Positions 8,301 through 17,428 of a stretch of DNA of 64,000 nt are shown here, in pieces. The DNA is from Agrobacterium fabrum str. C58. Lineage in GTDB: Bacteria > Pseudomonadota > Alphaproteobacteria > Rhizobiales > Rhizobiaceae. The translations under genes and the position numbers were made by a program. The notes beneath the pieces were generated by a model. The model was given only the letters and a program-made list of their open reading frames with translations, did not search any database and was not told the origin of the DNA. Positions within the stretch are counted from its first letter, which is position 1. Every line of letters begins with the position of its first letter. The stretch covers positions 186,001 through 250,000 of the forward strand of contig NC_003063.2 in NCBI RefSeq assembly GCF_000092025.1, given 5' to 3'.

Positions 8301-8601
8301 AACAGCATTCATGCACGCCACATATAATGAGCTCTGCCATAACGGTGTTTGTCCGCATGACCTTGCCTCATCGCGTCATACCAACGAGCACACGAAAAAA
8401 TCGAGACGCCCCGAAAATGGAATAATAAAACCATTCCATTCACTTTCGTTTTAATCGTTCCACGTTCTCTTGCATTTTCGTTAGAGTTCGCTTTTAATCG
8501 GCAATGCTAATACAGAAAAGATCGCCCGCAGCCGGATCGAGGAGGATAGGCTGCAATAAGGGGCTGTATCTTTTACTGTTTTTAAAATGGGAGGAATGAC
8601 C

Positions 8602-9906
8602 TTGAAAAAACTCAGCTACCGCCTTGCTGCAGCATCCGCGCTTTCGTTTTTTGTCACATCGAATGCTTTCGCTGCGACGGAAATCCAGTGGTGGCACGCC
8701 ATGACCGGCGCCAATAACGAAGTCGTGGACACGCTTGCGAAAGAGTTCAACGACAGCCAGAAAGACTACAAGATCACGCCCGTCTTCAAGGGCACCTATC
8801 CGGAAACCTTGAATGCCGGCATTGCCGCCTTCCGCGCCAAGCAGCCGCCAGCAATCATTCAGGTCTTCGACGCCGGTTCCGGCGTGATGATGGGCGCCGC
8901 CGGCGCCATCAAGCCGGTGGCGGACGTGCTGAAGGAAGGTGGCTATACCTTCAACAAGGACGAATATCTGGCCGGCATCGTCGCCTATTATTCCAAGCCC
9001 GACGGCACCATGCTGTCCTTCCCCTATAATTCGTCCTCGCCGATTCTCTATTACAACAAGGACATCTTCCAGAAAGCAGGCCTCGACGCCGCCAACCCGC
9101 CGAAGACCTGGCCGGAAGTTTTCGAAGCCGCCAAGAAGATCAAGACCAGCGGTGCCGCACAATGCGGTTTCACCTCCACCTGGCTCACCTGGATCCAGAC
9201 CGAGAACTTCGCCGCCTGGAACAACGTGTCCTATGGCAGCAATGAAAACGGGCTTGGTGGTACCGATGTGAAGCTTGCGGTCAATGCGCCGCTCTTCGTC
9301 GAACACTTCCAGGCCATTGCCGATCTCGCCAAGGATGGCACCTTCCGTTATGGCGGCCGCACCTCCGAAGCCAAGCAGCTGTTCATGTCCGGTGAATGCG
9401 GCATCCTGACCGAATCCTCCGGCGGCCTCGGCGATATCGTCAAGACCGGCATGAATTACGGCATCGGTCAGTTGCCCTATTATGAAGGCCACGGGCCGCA
9501 AAACACGATTCCCGGTGGCGCCAGCCTCTGGGTGTTCGGCGGCAAGAGCGACGCCGAATATAAGGGCGTGGCGGAATTCTTCCATTTCCTCTCGCAGACC
9601 AAGATCCAGTCTCGCCTGCATCAGGTCTCCGGCTATATGCCAGTGACGATCGCGGCCTATGAGGAAACCAAGAAATCCGGCTTCTACGACAAGAACCCTG
9701 CCCGCGAAACGCCGCTGCTGCAGATGATGGGCAAGCCGCCGACAGAAAACTCCAAGGGCGTGCGCCTCGTGAACCTGCCGCAGGTGCGCGACATCATGAA
9801 CGAAGAGTTCGAGGCGATGCTGGCCGGCAAGCAGGACGCCAAAGCCGCCCTCGACAAGATCGTCGAGCGTGGTGACGCCGCCATCAAGCAGGCCGCCGGC
9901 AACTAA
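8602..9906 (+). CDS. ugpB: sn-Glycerol-3-phosphate ABC transporter, binding protein UgpB
   Basis: A 434-residue family 1 solute-binding protein with a signal peptide ending near SNAFA. UgpB landmarks are IQWWHAM at the mature N-terminus, [17 protein letters not shown], and [15 protein letters not shown] at 8602 is chosen because GGGAGGA ends 6 bases before it; the ATGs at 8587 and 8596 overlap or touch that ribosome-binding site. It is the first gene of ugpBAEC and a terminator-like hairpin follows it. It binds glycerol-3-phosphate or glycerophosphodiesters in the periplasm. PhoB control is typical for ugp, but no clear Pho box was seen. Confidence 0.92.
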   Translation: MKKLSYRLAAASALSFFVTSNAFAATEIQWWHAMTGANNEVVDTLAKEFNDSQKDYKITPVFKGTYPETLNAGIAAFRAKQPPAIIQVFDAGSGVMMGAAGAIKPVADVLKEGGYTFNKDEYLAGIVAYYSKPDGTMLSFPYNSSSPILYYNKDIFQKAGLDAANPPKTWPEVFEAAKKIKTSGAAQCGFTSTWLTWIQTENFAAWNNVSYGSNENGLGGTDVKLAVNAPLFVEHFQAIADLAKDGTFRYGGRTSEAKQLFMSGECGILTESSGGLGDIVKTGMNYGIGQLPYYEGHGPQNTIPGGASLWVFGGKSDAEYKGVAEFFHFLSQTKIQSRLHQVSGYMPVTIAAYEETKKSGFYDKNPARETPLLQMMGKPPTENSKGVRLVNLPQVRDIMNEEFEAMLAGKQDAKAALDKIVERGDAAIKQAAGN

Positions 9907-9920
9907 ACGATCCCTGCCCC

Positions 9921-9954
9921 CCGCCCGCATCGCTCACCCGGTGCGGGCGGCTTT
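9921..9954 (+). terminator. Intra-operon attenuator hairpin between ugpB and ugpA
   Basis: A perfect 9-bp stem, CCGCCCGCA (9921-9929) with TGCGGGCGG (9942-9950), loop of 12, followed by CTTTT. It resembles an intrinsic terminator and would let only part of transcription continue into ugpA, giving more binding protein than permease. Confidence 0.65.
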
Positions 9955-9976
9955 TCCATCTCATCAGGAGATCGCC

Positions 9977-10858
9977 GTGCAAAGCGTCGTATTCCCCAAC
10001 AAGATCCTGCCCTATCTGCTGGTCGCCCCGCAGATTATCCTCACGGTGATCTTTTTCTTCTGGCCCGCAAGCCAGGCGCTCTACCAGTCGACCATGCGCG
10101 AGGACGCTTTCGGGCTGAGTAGCAATTTCGTCGGGCTGGCCAATTTTTCCGCCGTGCTGTCGGATGAGAGTTATCTGAACTCATTGAAGGTCACGGTTAT
10201 CTTCAGCGTGCTGACCGCGCTGGTGTCCATGGGACTGGCGCTGCTTCTGGCAACGGCTGCCGACCGGGTGGTACGCGGCAAGGGCTTTTACCGCACCATG
10301 ATGATCATGCCCTATGCCGTGGCACCTGCTGTCGCCGGCATGTTGTGGCTGTTCATGTTCAACCCCGCCATGGGCACATTGTCCTACATCCTTCGCCGCA
10401 ACGGCATCATGTGGGATCCGCTGCTAGACGGCAATCAGGCCATGCTGCTGGTTGTCGCCGCCGCTGCGTGGAAACAGATCAGCTATAATTTCCTGTTCTT
10501 TGTCGCGGGTTTGCAGGCAATTCCGAAATCGTTGCTGGAAGCGGCCTCCATTGACGGTGCACGCGGTTCGCGGCGCTTCTGGACCATCGTTTTTCCGCTG
10601 CTGGCACCGACAACCTTCTTCCTTCTCGTCGTCAACACCGTCTACGCCTTCTTCGACACCTTCGGTATCATCCATGCCGTCACCGGTGGCGGTCCCGCCA
10701 AGGCGACGGAAACGCTGGTCTACAAGGTCTATAATGATGGCTTCGTGAACCTCAATCTCGGTTCTTCCGCCGCGCAGTCCGTGATCCTGATGGTGATCGT
10801 CATTGCGCTGACCGCCTTCCAGTTCCGCTTCGTCGAGAAGCGCGTGCATTACGGCTGA
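9977..10858 (+). CDS. ugpA: sn-Glycerol-3-phosphate ABC transporter, permease UgpA
   Basis: A 293-residue permease with six predicted membrane spans. The coupling EAA loop is [27 protein letters not shown] at 9977 follows AGGAG with a 6-base spacer; a longer frame upstream runs back into ugpB. The length matches UgpA (about 295). It pairs with UgpE, and ATP is hydrolysed by UgpC. Confidence 0.92.
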   Translation: MQSVVFPNKILPYLLVAPQIILTVIFFFWPASQALYQSTMREDAFGLSSNFVGLANFSAVLSDESYLNSLKVTVIFSVLTALVSMGLALLLATAADRVVRGKGFYRTMMIMPYAVAPAVAGMLWLFMFNPAMGTLSYILRRNGIMWDPLLDGNQAMLLVVAAAAWKQISYNFLFFVAGLQAIPKSLLEAASIDGARGSRRFWTIVFPLLAPTTFFLLVVNTVYAFFDTFGIIHAVTGGGPAKATETLVYKVYNDGFVNLNLGSSAAQSVILMVIVIALTAFQFRFVEKRVHYG

Positions 10859-10867
10859 GGATCACCG

Positions 10868-11716
10868 ATGATTGAAAATCGCCCCATCGCCCGCGTGATT
10901 GCCCATCTGATGCTGGTTCTCGGCATCATCATCGTGGCCTTCCCGATCTATTACACCTTCATCGCGTCCTCCATGACATCGAATGATATCATCCGCCCGC
11001 CCATGTCGCTGCTGCCCGGCGATCATCTCAGTGCGAATTACACCGAGGCCATGGTCGGCGGTGTCGAAAGAGTGGTTGGCGTCAGCCTCGAGCGGCTACT
11101 GTTCAACAGCTTCGTCGTTGCGCTCGCCATCGCCATCGGCAAAATCGTCATCTCGTTCCTGTCGGCATTCGCCATCGTGTTTTTCCGCTTTCCCTTCCGC
11201 ATGGGCTTTTTCTGGATGATCTTCATCACCCTCATGCTGCCGGTGGAAGTGCGCATCCTGCCGACCTACAAGGTCATCGTCGATCTCGGGCTGATCGACA
11301 CCTATGCGGGACTGACGCTGCCGCTGATGGCATCGGCAACGGCGACTTTCCTGTTCCGGCAGTTTTTCCTCACCATTCCCGGTGAGCTGGTCGAGGCGGC
11401 GCGTATCGACAATGCCGGCCCATTCCGCTTCATGCGCGATATTCTGCTGCCGCTGTCGAGAACCAATATCGCCGCTCTTTTCGTGATTCTGTTCATCTAT
11501 GGCTGGACCCAGTATCTCTGGCCGCTGCTCGTCACCAACGATGCCAAGATGAACACGATCATCATCGGCCTCAAGCGCATGGTGGATTTCACCGACGCTT
11601 CGACACCCTGGAATTATGTGATGGTGACGGCGATCCTCGCCATCATCCCCCCTGTTATGGTTGTGGTGCTGATGCAGCGCTGGTTCGTCAAAGGTTTGGT
11701 GGAGACCGAGAAGTAA
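10868..11716 (+). CDS. ugpE: sn-Glycerol-3-phosphate ABC transporter, permease UgpE
   Basis: A 282-residue permease with six spans and the EAA loop [23 protein letters not shown]. The segment [18 protein letters not shown] is typical of UgpE/MalG-like subunits. It begins 9 bases after ugpA with GAGG upstream, and its TAA overlaps the ATG of ugpC by one base. Confidence 0.92.
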   Translation: MIENRPIARVIAHLMLVLGIIIVAFPIYYTFIASSMTSNDIIRPPMSLLPGDHLSANYTEAMVGGVERVVGVSLERLLFNSFVVALAIAIGKIVISFLSAFAIVFFRFPFRMGFFWMIFITLMLPVEVRILPTYKVIVDLGLIDTYAGLTLPLMASATATFLFRQFFLTIPGELVEAARIDNAGPFRFMRDILLPLSRTNIAALFVILFIYGWTQYLWPLLVTNDAKMNTIIIGLKRMVDFTDASTPWNYVMVTAILAIIPPVMVVVLMQRWFVKGLVETEK

Positions 11717-12777
11717 TGGCAAAAATTGCGCTGAAAGACGTCCGCAAGGTTTATGGCGGCAATGTCGAGGCCATCAAGAGCGTATCGATGGAGATCGCCG
11801 ACGGCGAAATGATCGTACTCGTCGGCCCGTCCGGCTGCGGAAAATCCACCTTGCTGCGTATGATCGCCGGACTGGAAGGTATTTCCGGCGGCCAGATCAT
11901 GATCGGTGACCGCGTCGTCAACGATCTCGAGCCCTCAGACCGCGACATCGCCATGGTGTTCCAGAACTATGCGCTTTATCCGCATATGACGGTGCGGCAG
12001 AACCTTGCCTACGGCCTGAAGAACCGCAACACCCCGAAAGAGGAGATCGAGCGGCGCATCACCGAGGCGGCCAAGGCTCTGGAAATCGAACAGTTCCTGG
12101 AGCGCAAACCGCGCCAGCTTTCCGGCGGCCAGCGTCAGCGAGTGGCCATGGGTCGTGCCATCGTGCGCAAGCCCGCGGCTTTCCTGTTCGACGAGCCGCT
12201 CTCCAACCTCGATGCCAAGCTGCGTGTGCAGATGCGCGTCGAAATCCGCCGCCTGCAACGCTCGCTCGCCACGACAAGCGTTTATGTCACCCATGACCAG
12301 ATGGAGGCCATGACACTGGCAGACCGGCTGGTGGTGCTGAATGCCGGCCGCATCGAGCAGATGGGCACGCCGATAGAGCTTTACGAAAAACCGGCCACCA
12401 CCTTCGTCGCCACCTTCATAGGTTCGCCCTCCATGAACCTTCTGGCGCACGGCGCGGCCTCGTCCAATGTCTCGGCCGGCTGGTCGGTGAACGCCGCCGC
12501 CGCATTGCCGCCAACCGTCGCCACGCTCGGCATCCGCCCGGAAGACATCACGCTGGCAGAAGCCGAACCCGCCGATGCCGCCTTCGCCGGCACGGTGCAG
12601 GTGGACGCCGTGGAACTGGTGGGGGCGGAAAGCTATGTCCACGGCTCGTTTCCAGACGGCACCACCATCGTCTTTCGCGTGCCGGGCCGCTCACAGCTGC
12701 GCATAGGCGAGATGCTGAAGATCGCCGCGCAGGCTAAGGATTTCCATTTGTTCGATGCGGCGGGCAAGCGGATTTGA
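11716..12777 (+). CDS. ugpC: sn-Glycerol-3-phosphate ABC transporter, ATP-binding protein UgpC
   Basis: A 353-residue carbohydrate-type ABC ATPase. Walker A is GPSGCGKST, the signature is [14 protein letters not shown] and Walker B is [13 protein letters not shown], with the H-loop YVTHDQMEA. The C-terminal third is a TOBE/MalK regulatory domain ([12 protein letters not shown], then [12 protein letters not shown]). It overlaps ugpE by one base (TAATG). Length and order BAEC agree with the E. coli ugp operon, without ugpQ. Confidence 0.93.
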   Translation: MAKIALKDVRKVYGGNVEAIKSVSMEIADGEMIVLVGPSGCGKSTLLRMIAGLEGISGGQIMIGDRVVNDLEPSDRDIAMVFQNYALYPHMTVRQNLAYGLKNRNTPKEEIERRITEAAKALEIEQFLERKPRQLSGGQRQRVAMGRAIVRKPAAFLFDEPLSNLDAKLRVQMRVEIRRLQRSLATTSVYVTHDQMEAMTLADRLVVLNAGRIEQMGTPIELYEKPATTFVATFIGSPSMNLLAHGAASSNVSAGWSVNAAAALPPTVATLGIRPEDITLAEAEPADAAFAGTVQVDAVELVGAESYVHGSFPDGTTIVFRVPGRSQLRIGEMLKIAAQAKDFHLFDAAGKRI

Positions 12778-12788
12778 AATAATGTGTG

Positions 12789-12833
12789 GTGCTACGCCTC
12801 GAACGTTCCGGCAGCCGAGTCGTGGCGTAGCAC
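12789..12833. terminator. Inverted repeat between convergent ugpC and methyltransferase
   Basis: A perfect 10-bp stem, GTGCTACGCC (12789-12798) and GGCGTAGCAC (12824-12833), with a 25-base loop. It fills the 60-base space between two convergent genes, so a shared transcription end is the simplest reading, but neither side has a T-run. Confidence 0.45.
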
Positions 12834-12837
12834 TGTG

Positions 12838-13581
12838 TTAGCCGCCCTTTCTTGCTGTAAAGTGGAAGGTAAGAACATCACCCTGATAATGCTGGGAAAG
12901 CAAAACGTCCTTCATTCCGTTGCGGCTGAACGCGGCGAGGATGGCGATCGGATCATATTCGGACATCCGCATGGAAAGAGTACTCCAGCCTTTTCCACGC
13001 AGGAACCTATATGTGGCAGCCAAGGCTGGCACATTGTGGCGGAGATAATAACGCAGCCGGTCTGCCAAACGGCGCTCCGGCCTTCTGACACTGGTCTGGA
13101 GAATGGCGACGCCGTTCGGTCCGACTTTCGAGAGCAACTTGTCGATCAGTAGAACTCCTCTCCTGGCGTCCATGTGCTGAAGAACGATATAGCTGAGGAC
13201 GAGGTCATATTCGCCTTCAGCATGACTCAAATCATCGTCTGAAGGGACCATCTCGACATTGCTAACGTTGTACAACTGACAATTTTTGAGGGCTTCGGCA
13301 CGCATGTCCGGAGATAATTCCACGCCAACTACGGCTTCAAAACGGGAGGCGAGCGGGATGCTCATGCGGGCCACACCGGCGCCAAACTCTAAAACACGCC
13401 CCTTACCCAATGGCCCGAAGTGCTGTTCTGCGCGTCCCAGCATCCACGAGACGTTGGCCTCACCGGTTTCGAAGAATTCGCTCTTCGTTAACTCGATATT
13501 TGAAGTATTGAACCGGTCTTCCGAATACACGCCGTAATACGGATTTTTTCTGCCCCATTCGAGCCACTGAGTATCACTCAT
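12838..13581 (-). CDS. Class I SAM-dependent methyltransferase, substrate unknown
   Basis: A 247-residue protein. SAM motif I is VLEFGAGVARMSIPLA (near residue 63), the acidic end of strand 2 is VVGVELSPDM, and motif IV is YDLVLSYIVLQHM. The C-terminal region is lysine/arginine-rich and does not identify the substrate. ATG at 13581 has AGGG with a 7-base spacer. The coding sequence is less GC-rich than its neighbours and borders an AT-rich gene-free patch, so it may have been acquired by transfer. It converges with ugpC and has no obvious partner. Confidence 0.8.
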   Translation of the reverse strand: MSDTQWLEWGRKNPYYGVYSEDRFNTSNIELTKSEFFETGEANVSWMLGRAEQHFGPLGKGRVLEFGAGVARMSIPLASRFEAVVGVELSPDMRAEALKNCQLYNVSNVEMVPSDDDLSHAEGEYDLVLSYIVLQHMDARRGVLLIDKLLSKVGPNGVAILQTSVRRPERRLADRLRYYLRHNVPALAATYRFLRGKGWSTLSMRMSEYDPIAILAAFSRNGMKDVLLSQHYQGDVLTFHFTARKGG

Positions 13582-13902
13582 AAAATTGCCCTAAAATACG
13601 CGCCAGATAAAATATTATAGTCACTGCAAAATACAAAATACAAACCTCCGGCATAAAGTAAACACATAAATATAAATAAAAAATATTAGAAATTCAAATT
13701 TTACTACTTGAATATAACACGTACATTTATATTCACGCTGATGTACATCCAATAAAACTAATATCAGGGTTAGCCCCGTCAGCAGATGTGACATCAATCT
13801 CGATTTGAACCCCACTCCAGTTGCGACCGAAATGGAGTTCAAATCGTTTTGAAGCACTTGCGCTCGCACTCAAAGAGAACGACCAATCAAGCTTATCGCT
13901 AC
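13582..13902. other. AT-rich gene-free patch
   Basis: About 320 bases, strikingly AT-rich between 13600 and 13760, next to the methyltransferase start. It probably holds that gene's promoter. Short frames here are low-complexity and lack family features. No IS ends or tRNA were seen. Confidence 0.6.
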
Positions 13903-14346
13903 CTACCAAACCAATTCCACCTGTGGCCGGCCATTGGAGGTTTTCTCCACCGTGCGGCCTGACGTGTCGATATTGCAGTGAACACGCTGCCGGAAGGCGG
14001 AGAAGCTTTCGAAGGTCACGACGTCGACCGGATCATCGAGGTGGAGAGTGAGCCGATAGCGTTCGGGATCACCGCCGAGCGCCTGCACACCGAGCACGGA
14101 GGCTACGAAAGGCTGGCCGAGGTAAAAGCCTTCCACCCTTGAACCCAGTAGATAGGGATTGAAGGCGGGGCGATTGCCAACGCTCGCATGCAGGGTGTTC
14201 CAGTCGCGGAAGCCATGTTGCGCGGCGATGAGTTCCAGCGCCTTCGAGTGGGTGATTGTTTGCCCCTGTTCTTCAAGGGCGGCGCGCAGGCGTTTTGCCT
14301 GTTCCTTCAGACCCTCAAGCGCTGGCAGCGGTTTGGACACGTTCAT
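13903..14346 (-). CDS. Glyoxalase-related small protein (Glyoxalase_8-like N-terminal domain)
   Basis: A 147-residue protein. The N-terminal half (LEGLKEQAKRLRAALEEQG, then HSKALELIAAQHGFRDWNTLHA) matches the short helical domain found in front of some glyoxalase/bleomycin-resistance-like proteins in alphaproteobacteria. The second half (residues 65-147) has the beta-strand pattern YLLGSRVEGFYLGQPFVASVLG but no metal triad. ATG at 14346 follows GGAG with a 7-base spacer. The function is unknown; it appears monocistronic. Confidence 0.72.
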   Translation of the reverse strand: MNVSKPLPALEGLKEQAKRLRAALEEQGQTITHSKALELIAAQHGFRDWNTLHASVGNRPAFNPYLLGSRVEGFYLGQPFVASVLGVQALGGDPERYRLTLHLDDPVDVVTFESFSAFRQRVHCNIDTSGRTVEKTSNGRPQVELVW

Positions 14347-14469
14347 AACGGTTCTCCAACATAGACATGCCGAATTTTCCGAGGGGTGTCCGCGTTGCCA
14401 TCGACGACATGCAAAACATGGGGATGACCGTTATCAGGAAAAGAGCTTCACCAGGGGCATAAATGCCTG

Positions 14470-14503
14470 CGGACGGCCGGGGCTCTCTGCCCGTGGCCGT
14501 CCG
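14470..14503 (-). terminator. Strong hairpin downstream of ompW-like gene
   Basis: A 9-bp stem, CGGACGGCC (14470-14478) with GGCCGTCCG (14495-14503), extended by GGGC/GCCC inside. It lies 50 bases after the ompW stop on the minus strand and could end that transcript; no clear T-run follows. Confidence 0.5.
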
Positions 14504-14555
14504 TATAGCTCAGAAAGCGCCGCTCGTCAAAGGTTGGCTCAGGCCCATCCGTCAA

Positions 14556-15242
14556 TCAGAAGCGATAGGTGATACCCGCGCCGATCAGCCAGGGATCGAG
14601 CTTCGCCTTGCCGCTGATCGGCGTGCCGCCCAGTTCGGCAGTCCAGTCGGTCTTGAGAAAGATTTTCTTCACGTCGAAGTTCACGCCCCAATGTTCATCC
14701 AGCATATAGTCGAAACCGACCTGTACGGCTGCACCGAGCTTGTTCTTGACATCGAGATTGCTGAAACCGGGCTTTTCCGACTGGTTGTAGAACAGCGAAT
14801 AGTTCACGCCCGCACCGATATAGGGCTTGAAGGCACCGAAATCAGTAAAGTGATATTGCAGCGTTAGCGTCGGCGGCAGCAGCCATGTCTTGCCCACAGG
14901 CGTGCCGGCGAGCACGCCCTCGCCATTGATCTTGGCATAGGTGGTGCCAAGGATGAGTTCAGCGGCGAAGTTGTCGGTGAAGAAGTAGCTGATGTCGAGT
15001 TCGGGGATCACGGTATCTGAATAGGACAGGCCCGCACCGGGTAGACCGTCGACGCTGCCGCTGTCATTTGTGATGACACCGAGGCCGCGCACGCGCAGCA
15101 TCCACGGGCTTGCCGCCGCAATCGCCTGTTCGGCGGTGGGCGCCGTTGCCAGCGGGGCCAGATCGGCAGCCAGCGCACCGTTTACCATCATCATTGCCGC
15201 AACGCTGGCCAGCAGGGCGGTCTTCCTGTTCATCTTCGTCAT
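14556..15242 (-). CDS. ompW: OmpW-family outer membrane protein
   Basis: A 228-residue beta-barrel protein. A signal peptide (MTKMNRKTALLASVAAMMM to GALAA) is followed by SPWMLRVRGLGVITND, the first OmpW strand, then ELDISYFFTDNFAAELILG, PPTLTLQYHF, KPYIGAGVNYSLFY, and the C-terminal GAGITYRF ending in the aromatic residue required for outer-membrane insertion. The length fits OmpW (about 210-230). The start at 15242 has AGGAGAG upstream. An FNR-like site lies about 125 bases upstream, in line with oxygen-responsive ompW genes elsewhere. Confidence 0.9.
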   Translation of the reverse strand: MTKMNRKTALLASVAAMMMVNGALAADLAPLATAPTAEQAIAAASPWMLRVRGLGVITNDSGSVDGLPGAGLSYSDTVIPELDISYFFTDNFAAELILGTTYAKINGEGVLAGTPVGKTWLLPPTLTLQYHFTDFGAFKPYIGAGVNYSLFYNQSEKPGFSNLDVKNKLGAAVQVGFDYMLDEHWGVNFDVKKIFLKTDWTAELGGTPISGKAKLDPWLIGAGITYRF

Positions 15243-15365
15243 TCCATCTCTCCTATAGCGCAGCGCGGCCAGGCAACTCCCAAACCCGCTGATGACGGTG
15301 GGCTGGCGACTCTTCGCCTACCGCACCGGATCGCAGCCACTATGGCGATGGACGGGGTGGGCCGA

Positions 15366-15379
15366 TTGAGATGGATCAA
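15366..15379. promoter_or_regulatory. FNR/FixK-like box upstream of ompW
   Basis: TTGAG-ATGG-ATCAA, one base off the consensus TTGAT-N4-ATCAA used by FNR, FnrN and FixK. It lies upstream of ompW at a distance suited to an activator site. The region 15243-15480 contains no gene. Confidence 0.5.
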
Positions 15380-15479
15380 ATGGGAAGGGCGATTGCCTGT
15401 CAGGCCAAAGAAGCAAGCGGCATTGTGACAATTGCGCAACAAACCTTGTCCTATGACGGACGGTTTCATACCCTTGAAA

Positions 15480-15504
15480 AGGAAAAGAGCGCCGGTTCGG
15501 CGCC
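15480..15504 (-). terminator. Intrinsic terminator of the MFS gene
   Basis: GCGCCG/CGGCGC stem (15489-15494 and 15498-15503) with a 3-base loop, followed on the minus strand by TCTTTTCCTTTT. It starts 12 bases after the MFS stop codon. Confidence 0.75.
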
Positions 15505-15515
15505 CTTCCTTACCT

Positions 15516-16811
15516 TCAGGCCGCCTGCGGCGTCAGGGCGGCGGAGCCCGGCTTCCTGAGAAGCAGCACCGAGAAAGCCGCGATCAGACACATCAGGCCG
15601 GCAATCTGCAGCGCCGGCATATAGGTGTCAAAATCGCTCTTGAAGAAACCGGCGCCGAAAGCGGCGGTGGCCGCTCCCAGCTGATGGCCGGCGAAGACCC
15701 AACCGAACACCAGACCTGCTTTTTCACGGCCAAAATTCTCGGCGGCGAGCTTCACCGTCGGCGGCACCGTTGCCACCCAGTCCAGCCCGTAGAAGACGGC
15801 GAAGACCGAAAGCTCCACGAAACTGAAACCGGAGAAGGAAAGATAAATCAGGGAAAGGCCACGCAGACCGTAAAACCAGAACAGCAGGAACCGATTGTCG
15901 AAACGGTCGGAAAGCCAGCCGGCGAAGATCGTGCCGAAGAAATCGAAAATGCCGATCACCGCCAGCGTGCCCGCCGCCGTAACCGCGGCCATGCCGAAAT
16001 CACCGCAGATCGAAATCCAGTGGGTCTGGATCAGGCCATTGGTGGACAGCCCGCAAACGAAGAATGTGCCGAACAGAACCCAGAAAACCGGGTTGCCGGA
16101 CACGCTTTTCAGCGTCACCAGCGGTGAGGCCAGCGTGGCGAGAAGATTGTGGTCCTGCTTCGGCGGCTTCGATACCGCTGTCTCACCATAAGCTGGCAGG
16201 CCGACATCGGACGGGTGATCGCGCATCAGAAGCAGAACGAGGATCATGGCGGCTGCAATCACCGCAACGGAGAGCGTCAGGGCCGTCCGCCAGCCATAGG
16301 CCTCGGTCAATGCCGCCAGCAGCGGCAGAAACACCAGCTGACCCGTGGCATTGCTGGCCGTCATCAGGCCGATCACAAGGCCCCGGCGTTTGGAAAACCA
16401 GCGTGACGCCACCGTAGCCCCCAGCACCAGGGCGGTCATGCCGGTGCCCACACCGATCACCACACCCCATAGAAGCAGCAATTGCCAGACCTGCGTCATG
16501 AAGAAGGATGCGACGATGCCGCCCATGATCAGGGCGAGCGCCGTCGATACCACCTGCCGGATGCCGAAATGGTTCATGAAGGCGGCGGCGAAAGGCCCGA
16601 GCAGGCCAAAAAGCACCAGCCGGACCGCCATGGCGGAGGAAATATCGGCGATATCCCAGCCGAACTCCTGATGCAGCGGCTGGATCATCACCCCCGCAGA
16701 CCCCATCGCGCCGGCGGTGGCCAGCATGGTCAGAAAGGTGGTGACGGCAACGACCCAACCGTAATGCAGGTTTCTGCCGGCCATCCAGCTGGCAAGGCGT
16801 GTGGAGAGCAT
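15516..16811 (-). CDS. MFS transporter (monocarboxylate/oxalate-formate antiporter-like)
   Basis: A 431-residue, 12-span major facilitator. The loop 2-3 motif area reads GLLGPFAAAFMNHFGIRQV and the mirror motif after span 8 is GWLSDRFDNR. SRWFSKRRGLVIGLMTASNATG resembles the OFA/MCT-like group. ATG at 16811 follows AAGGGA with an 8-base spacer. It lies downstream of a MarR regulator with a palindrome between the two genes that matches the one in front of marR, so the pair is probably a self-contained inducible exporter or importer. The substrate is unknown. Confidence 0.85.
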   Translation of the reverse strand: MLSTRLASWMAGRNLHYGWVVAVTTFLTMLATAGAMGSAGVMIQPLHQEFGWDIADISSAMAVRLVLFGLLGPFAAAFMNHFGIRQVVSTALALIMGGIVASFFMTQVWQLLLLWGVVIGVGTGMTALVLGATVASRWFSKRRGLVIGLMTASNATGQLVFLPLLAALTEAYGWRTALTLSVAVIAAAMILVLLLMRDHPSDVGLPAYGETAVSKPPKQDHNLLATLASPLVTLKSVSGNPVFWVLFGTFFVCGLSTNGLIQTHWISICGDFGMAAVTAAGTLAVIGIFDFFGTIFAGWLSDRFDNRFLLFWFYGLRGLSLIYLSFSGFSFVELSVFAVFYGLDWVATVPPTVKLAAENFGREKAGLVFGWVFAGHQLGAATAAFGAGFFKSDFDTYMPALQIAGLMCLIAAFSVLLLRKPGSAALTPQAA

Positions 16812-16850
16812 GTTCAAAATCCCTTTCCAGCGGCCTCTGGCCGAGTTTTA

Positions 16851-16864
16851 CGGGTAGATACCCG
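16851..16864. promoter_or_regulatory. MarR operator copy 2 (upstream of MFS)
   Basis: CGGGTAGATACCCG, a palindrome with a single mismatch pair, between marR and the MFS gene. It differs in one base from the perfect palindrome in front of marR. Confidence 0.72.
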
Positions 16865-16880
16865 CTTCATGATCTAAAAA

Positions 16881-17282
16881 TTAGAGGGCTGCGAGCAGTT
16901 CCTGCAATTGCGCGGTCTTTTCCGGTCCCAGCCGGGCCTCAATCTCGTCCTGCACGCCGTCCCAAAGCGGCGCACCTGCCTTCAGGATCGCCTGCCCCTC
17001 CTCCGTTACGGTCAGCATTGCCTCCCGCTGGTCCTCACCGTGGCCGATGGCGACCAGCCCCATCCGGGCCAGCACCCTGGCATTGCGGCCGACGGTGGAG
17101 CGATCCAGCTCCACCCGCGCGGCAAGGTCGGTCAGCGACACAGGCGCCGTGCGGTTAATGTTCCGCAGCAGACTGAACTGGCCGATATTAACGCCAAGCG
17201 GTGCCAGTGCCTCGTCATAATAGGACGAGACCTTGCGGGATGCTTTGCGCAACAGAATGCAGTGGCAGCGATCATTTGGCAT
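16881..17282 (-). CDS. MarR-family transcriptional regulator
   Basis: A 133-residue winged-helix regulator: CHCILLRKASRKVSSYYDEAL (dimer helix), IGQFSLLRNI, VSLTDLAARVELDRSTVGRNARVL (recognition helix) and the wing GEDQREAMLTVTEEG. ATG at 17282 is preferred because a 14-bp perfect palindrome ends five bases upstream; a longer frame would read through it. Cys6 and Cys8 near the N-terminus could sense oxidants or electrophiles, as in OhrR-type MarR proteins, but this is speculative. It is upstream of, and probably controls, the MFS transporter. Confidence 0.87.
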   Translation of the reverse strand: MPNDRCHCILLRKASRKVSSYYDEALAPLGVNIGQFSLLRNINRTAPVSLTDLAARVELDRSTVGRNARVLARMGLVAIGHGEDQREAMLTVTEEGQAILKAGAPLWDGVQDEIEARLGPEKTAQLQELLAAL

Positions 17283-17287
17283 TGTCT

Positions 17288-17301
17288 CGGGTATATACCC
17301 G
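17288..17301. promoter_or_regulatory. MarR operator copy 1 (upstream of marR)
   Basis: CGGGTATATACCCG, a perfect 14-bp palindrome overlapping the expected ribosome-binding region of marR. It indicates autoregulation together with the near-identical copy at 16851-16864. Confidence 0.75.
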
Positions 17302-17382
17302 CAACTTATCGCAGGCAAGAGGTGTCTGGAAAATTGTCGGCGGGGTAAAGTCGGGCGCATGAACCGTATAATAAAAACAATA

Positions 17383-17405
17383 AACCCCGGCTTTGGGCCG
17401 GGGTT
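17383..17405 (-). terminator. Intrinsic terminator of the GNAT gene
   Basis: AACCCCGGC/GCCGGGGTT perfect 9-bp stem with a 5-base loop, followed on the minus strand by TTTATTGTTTTTATT. It lies 24 bases after the acetyltransferase stop. Confidence 0.85.
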
Positions 17406-17428
17406 CGATGTGAGCAGCGAGTATCACC

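Noticed and set aside
8300..8586. Pho box before ugpB
   Set aside because: No pair of CTGTCAT-like repeats with 4-base spacing was found.
13621..13869. 82-codon frame in the AT-rich patch
   Set aside because: Low-complexity hydrophobic sequence, no ribosome-binding site or homology.
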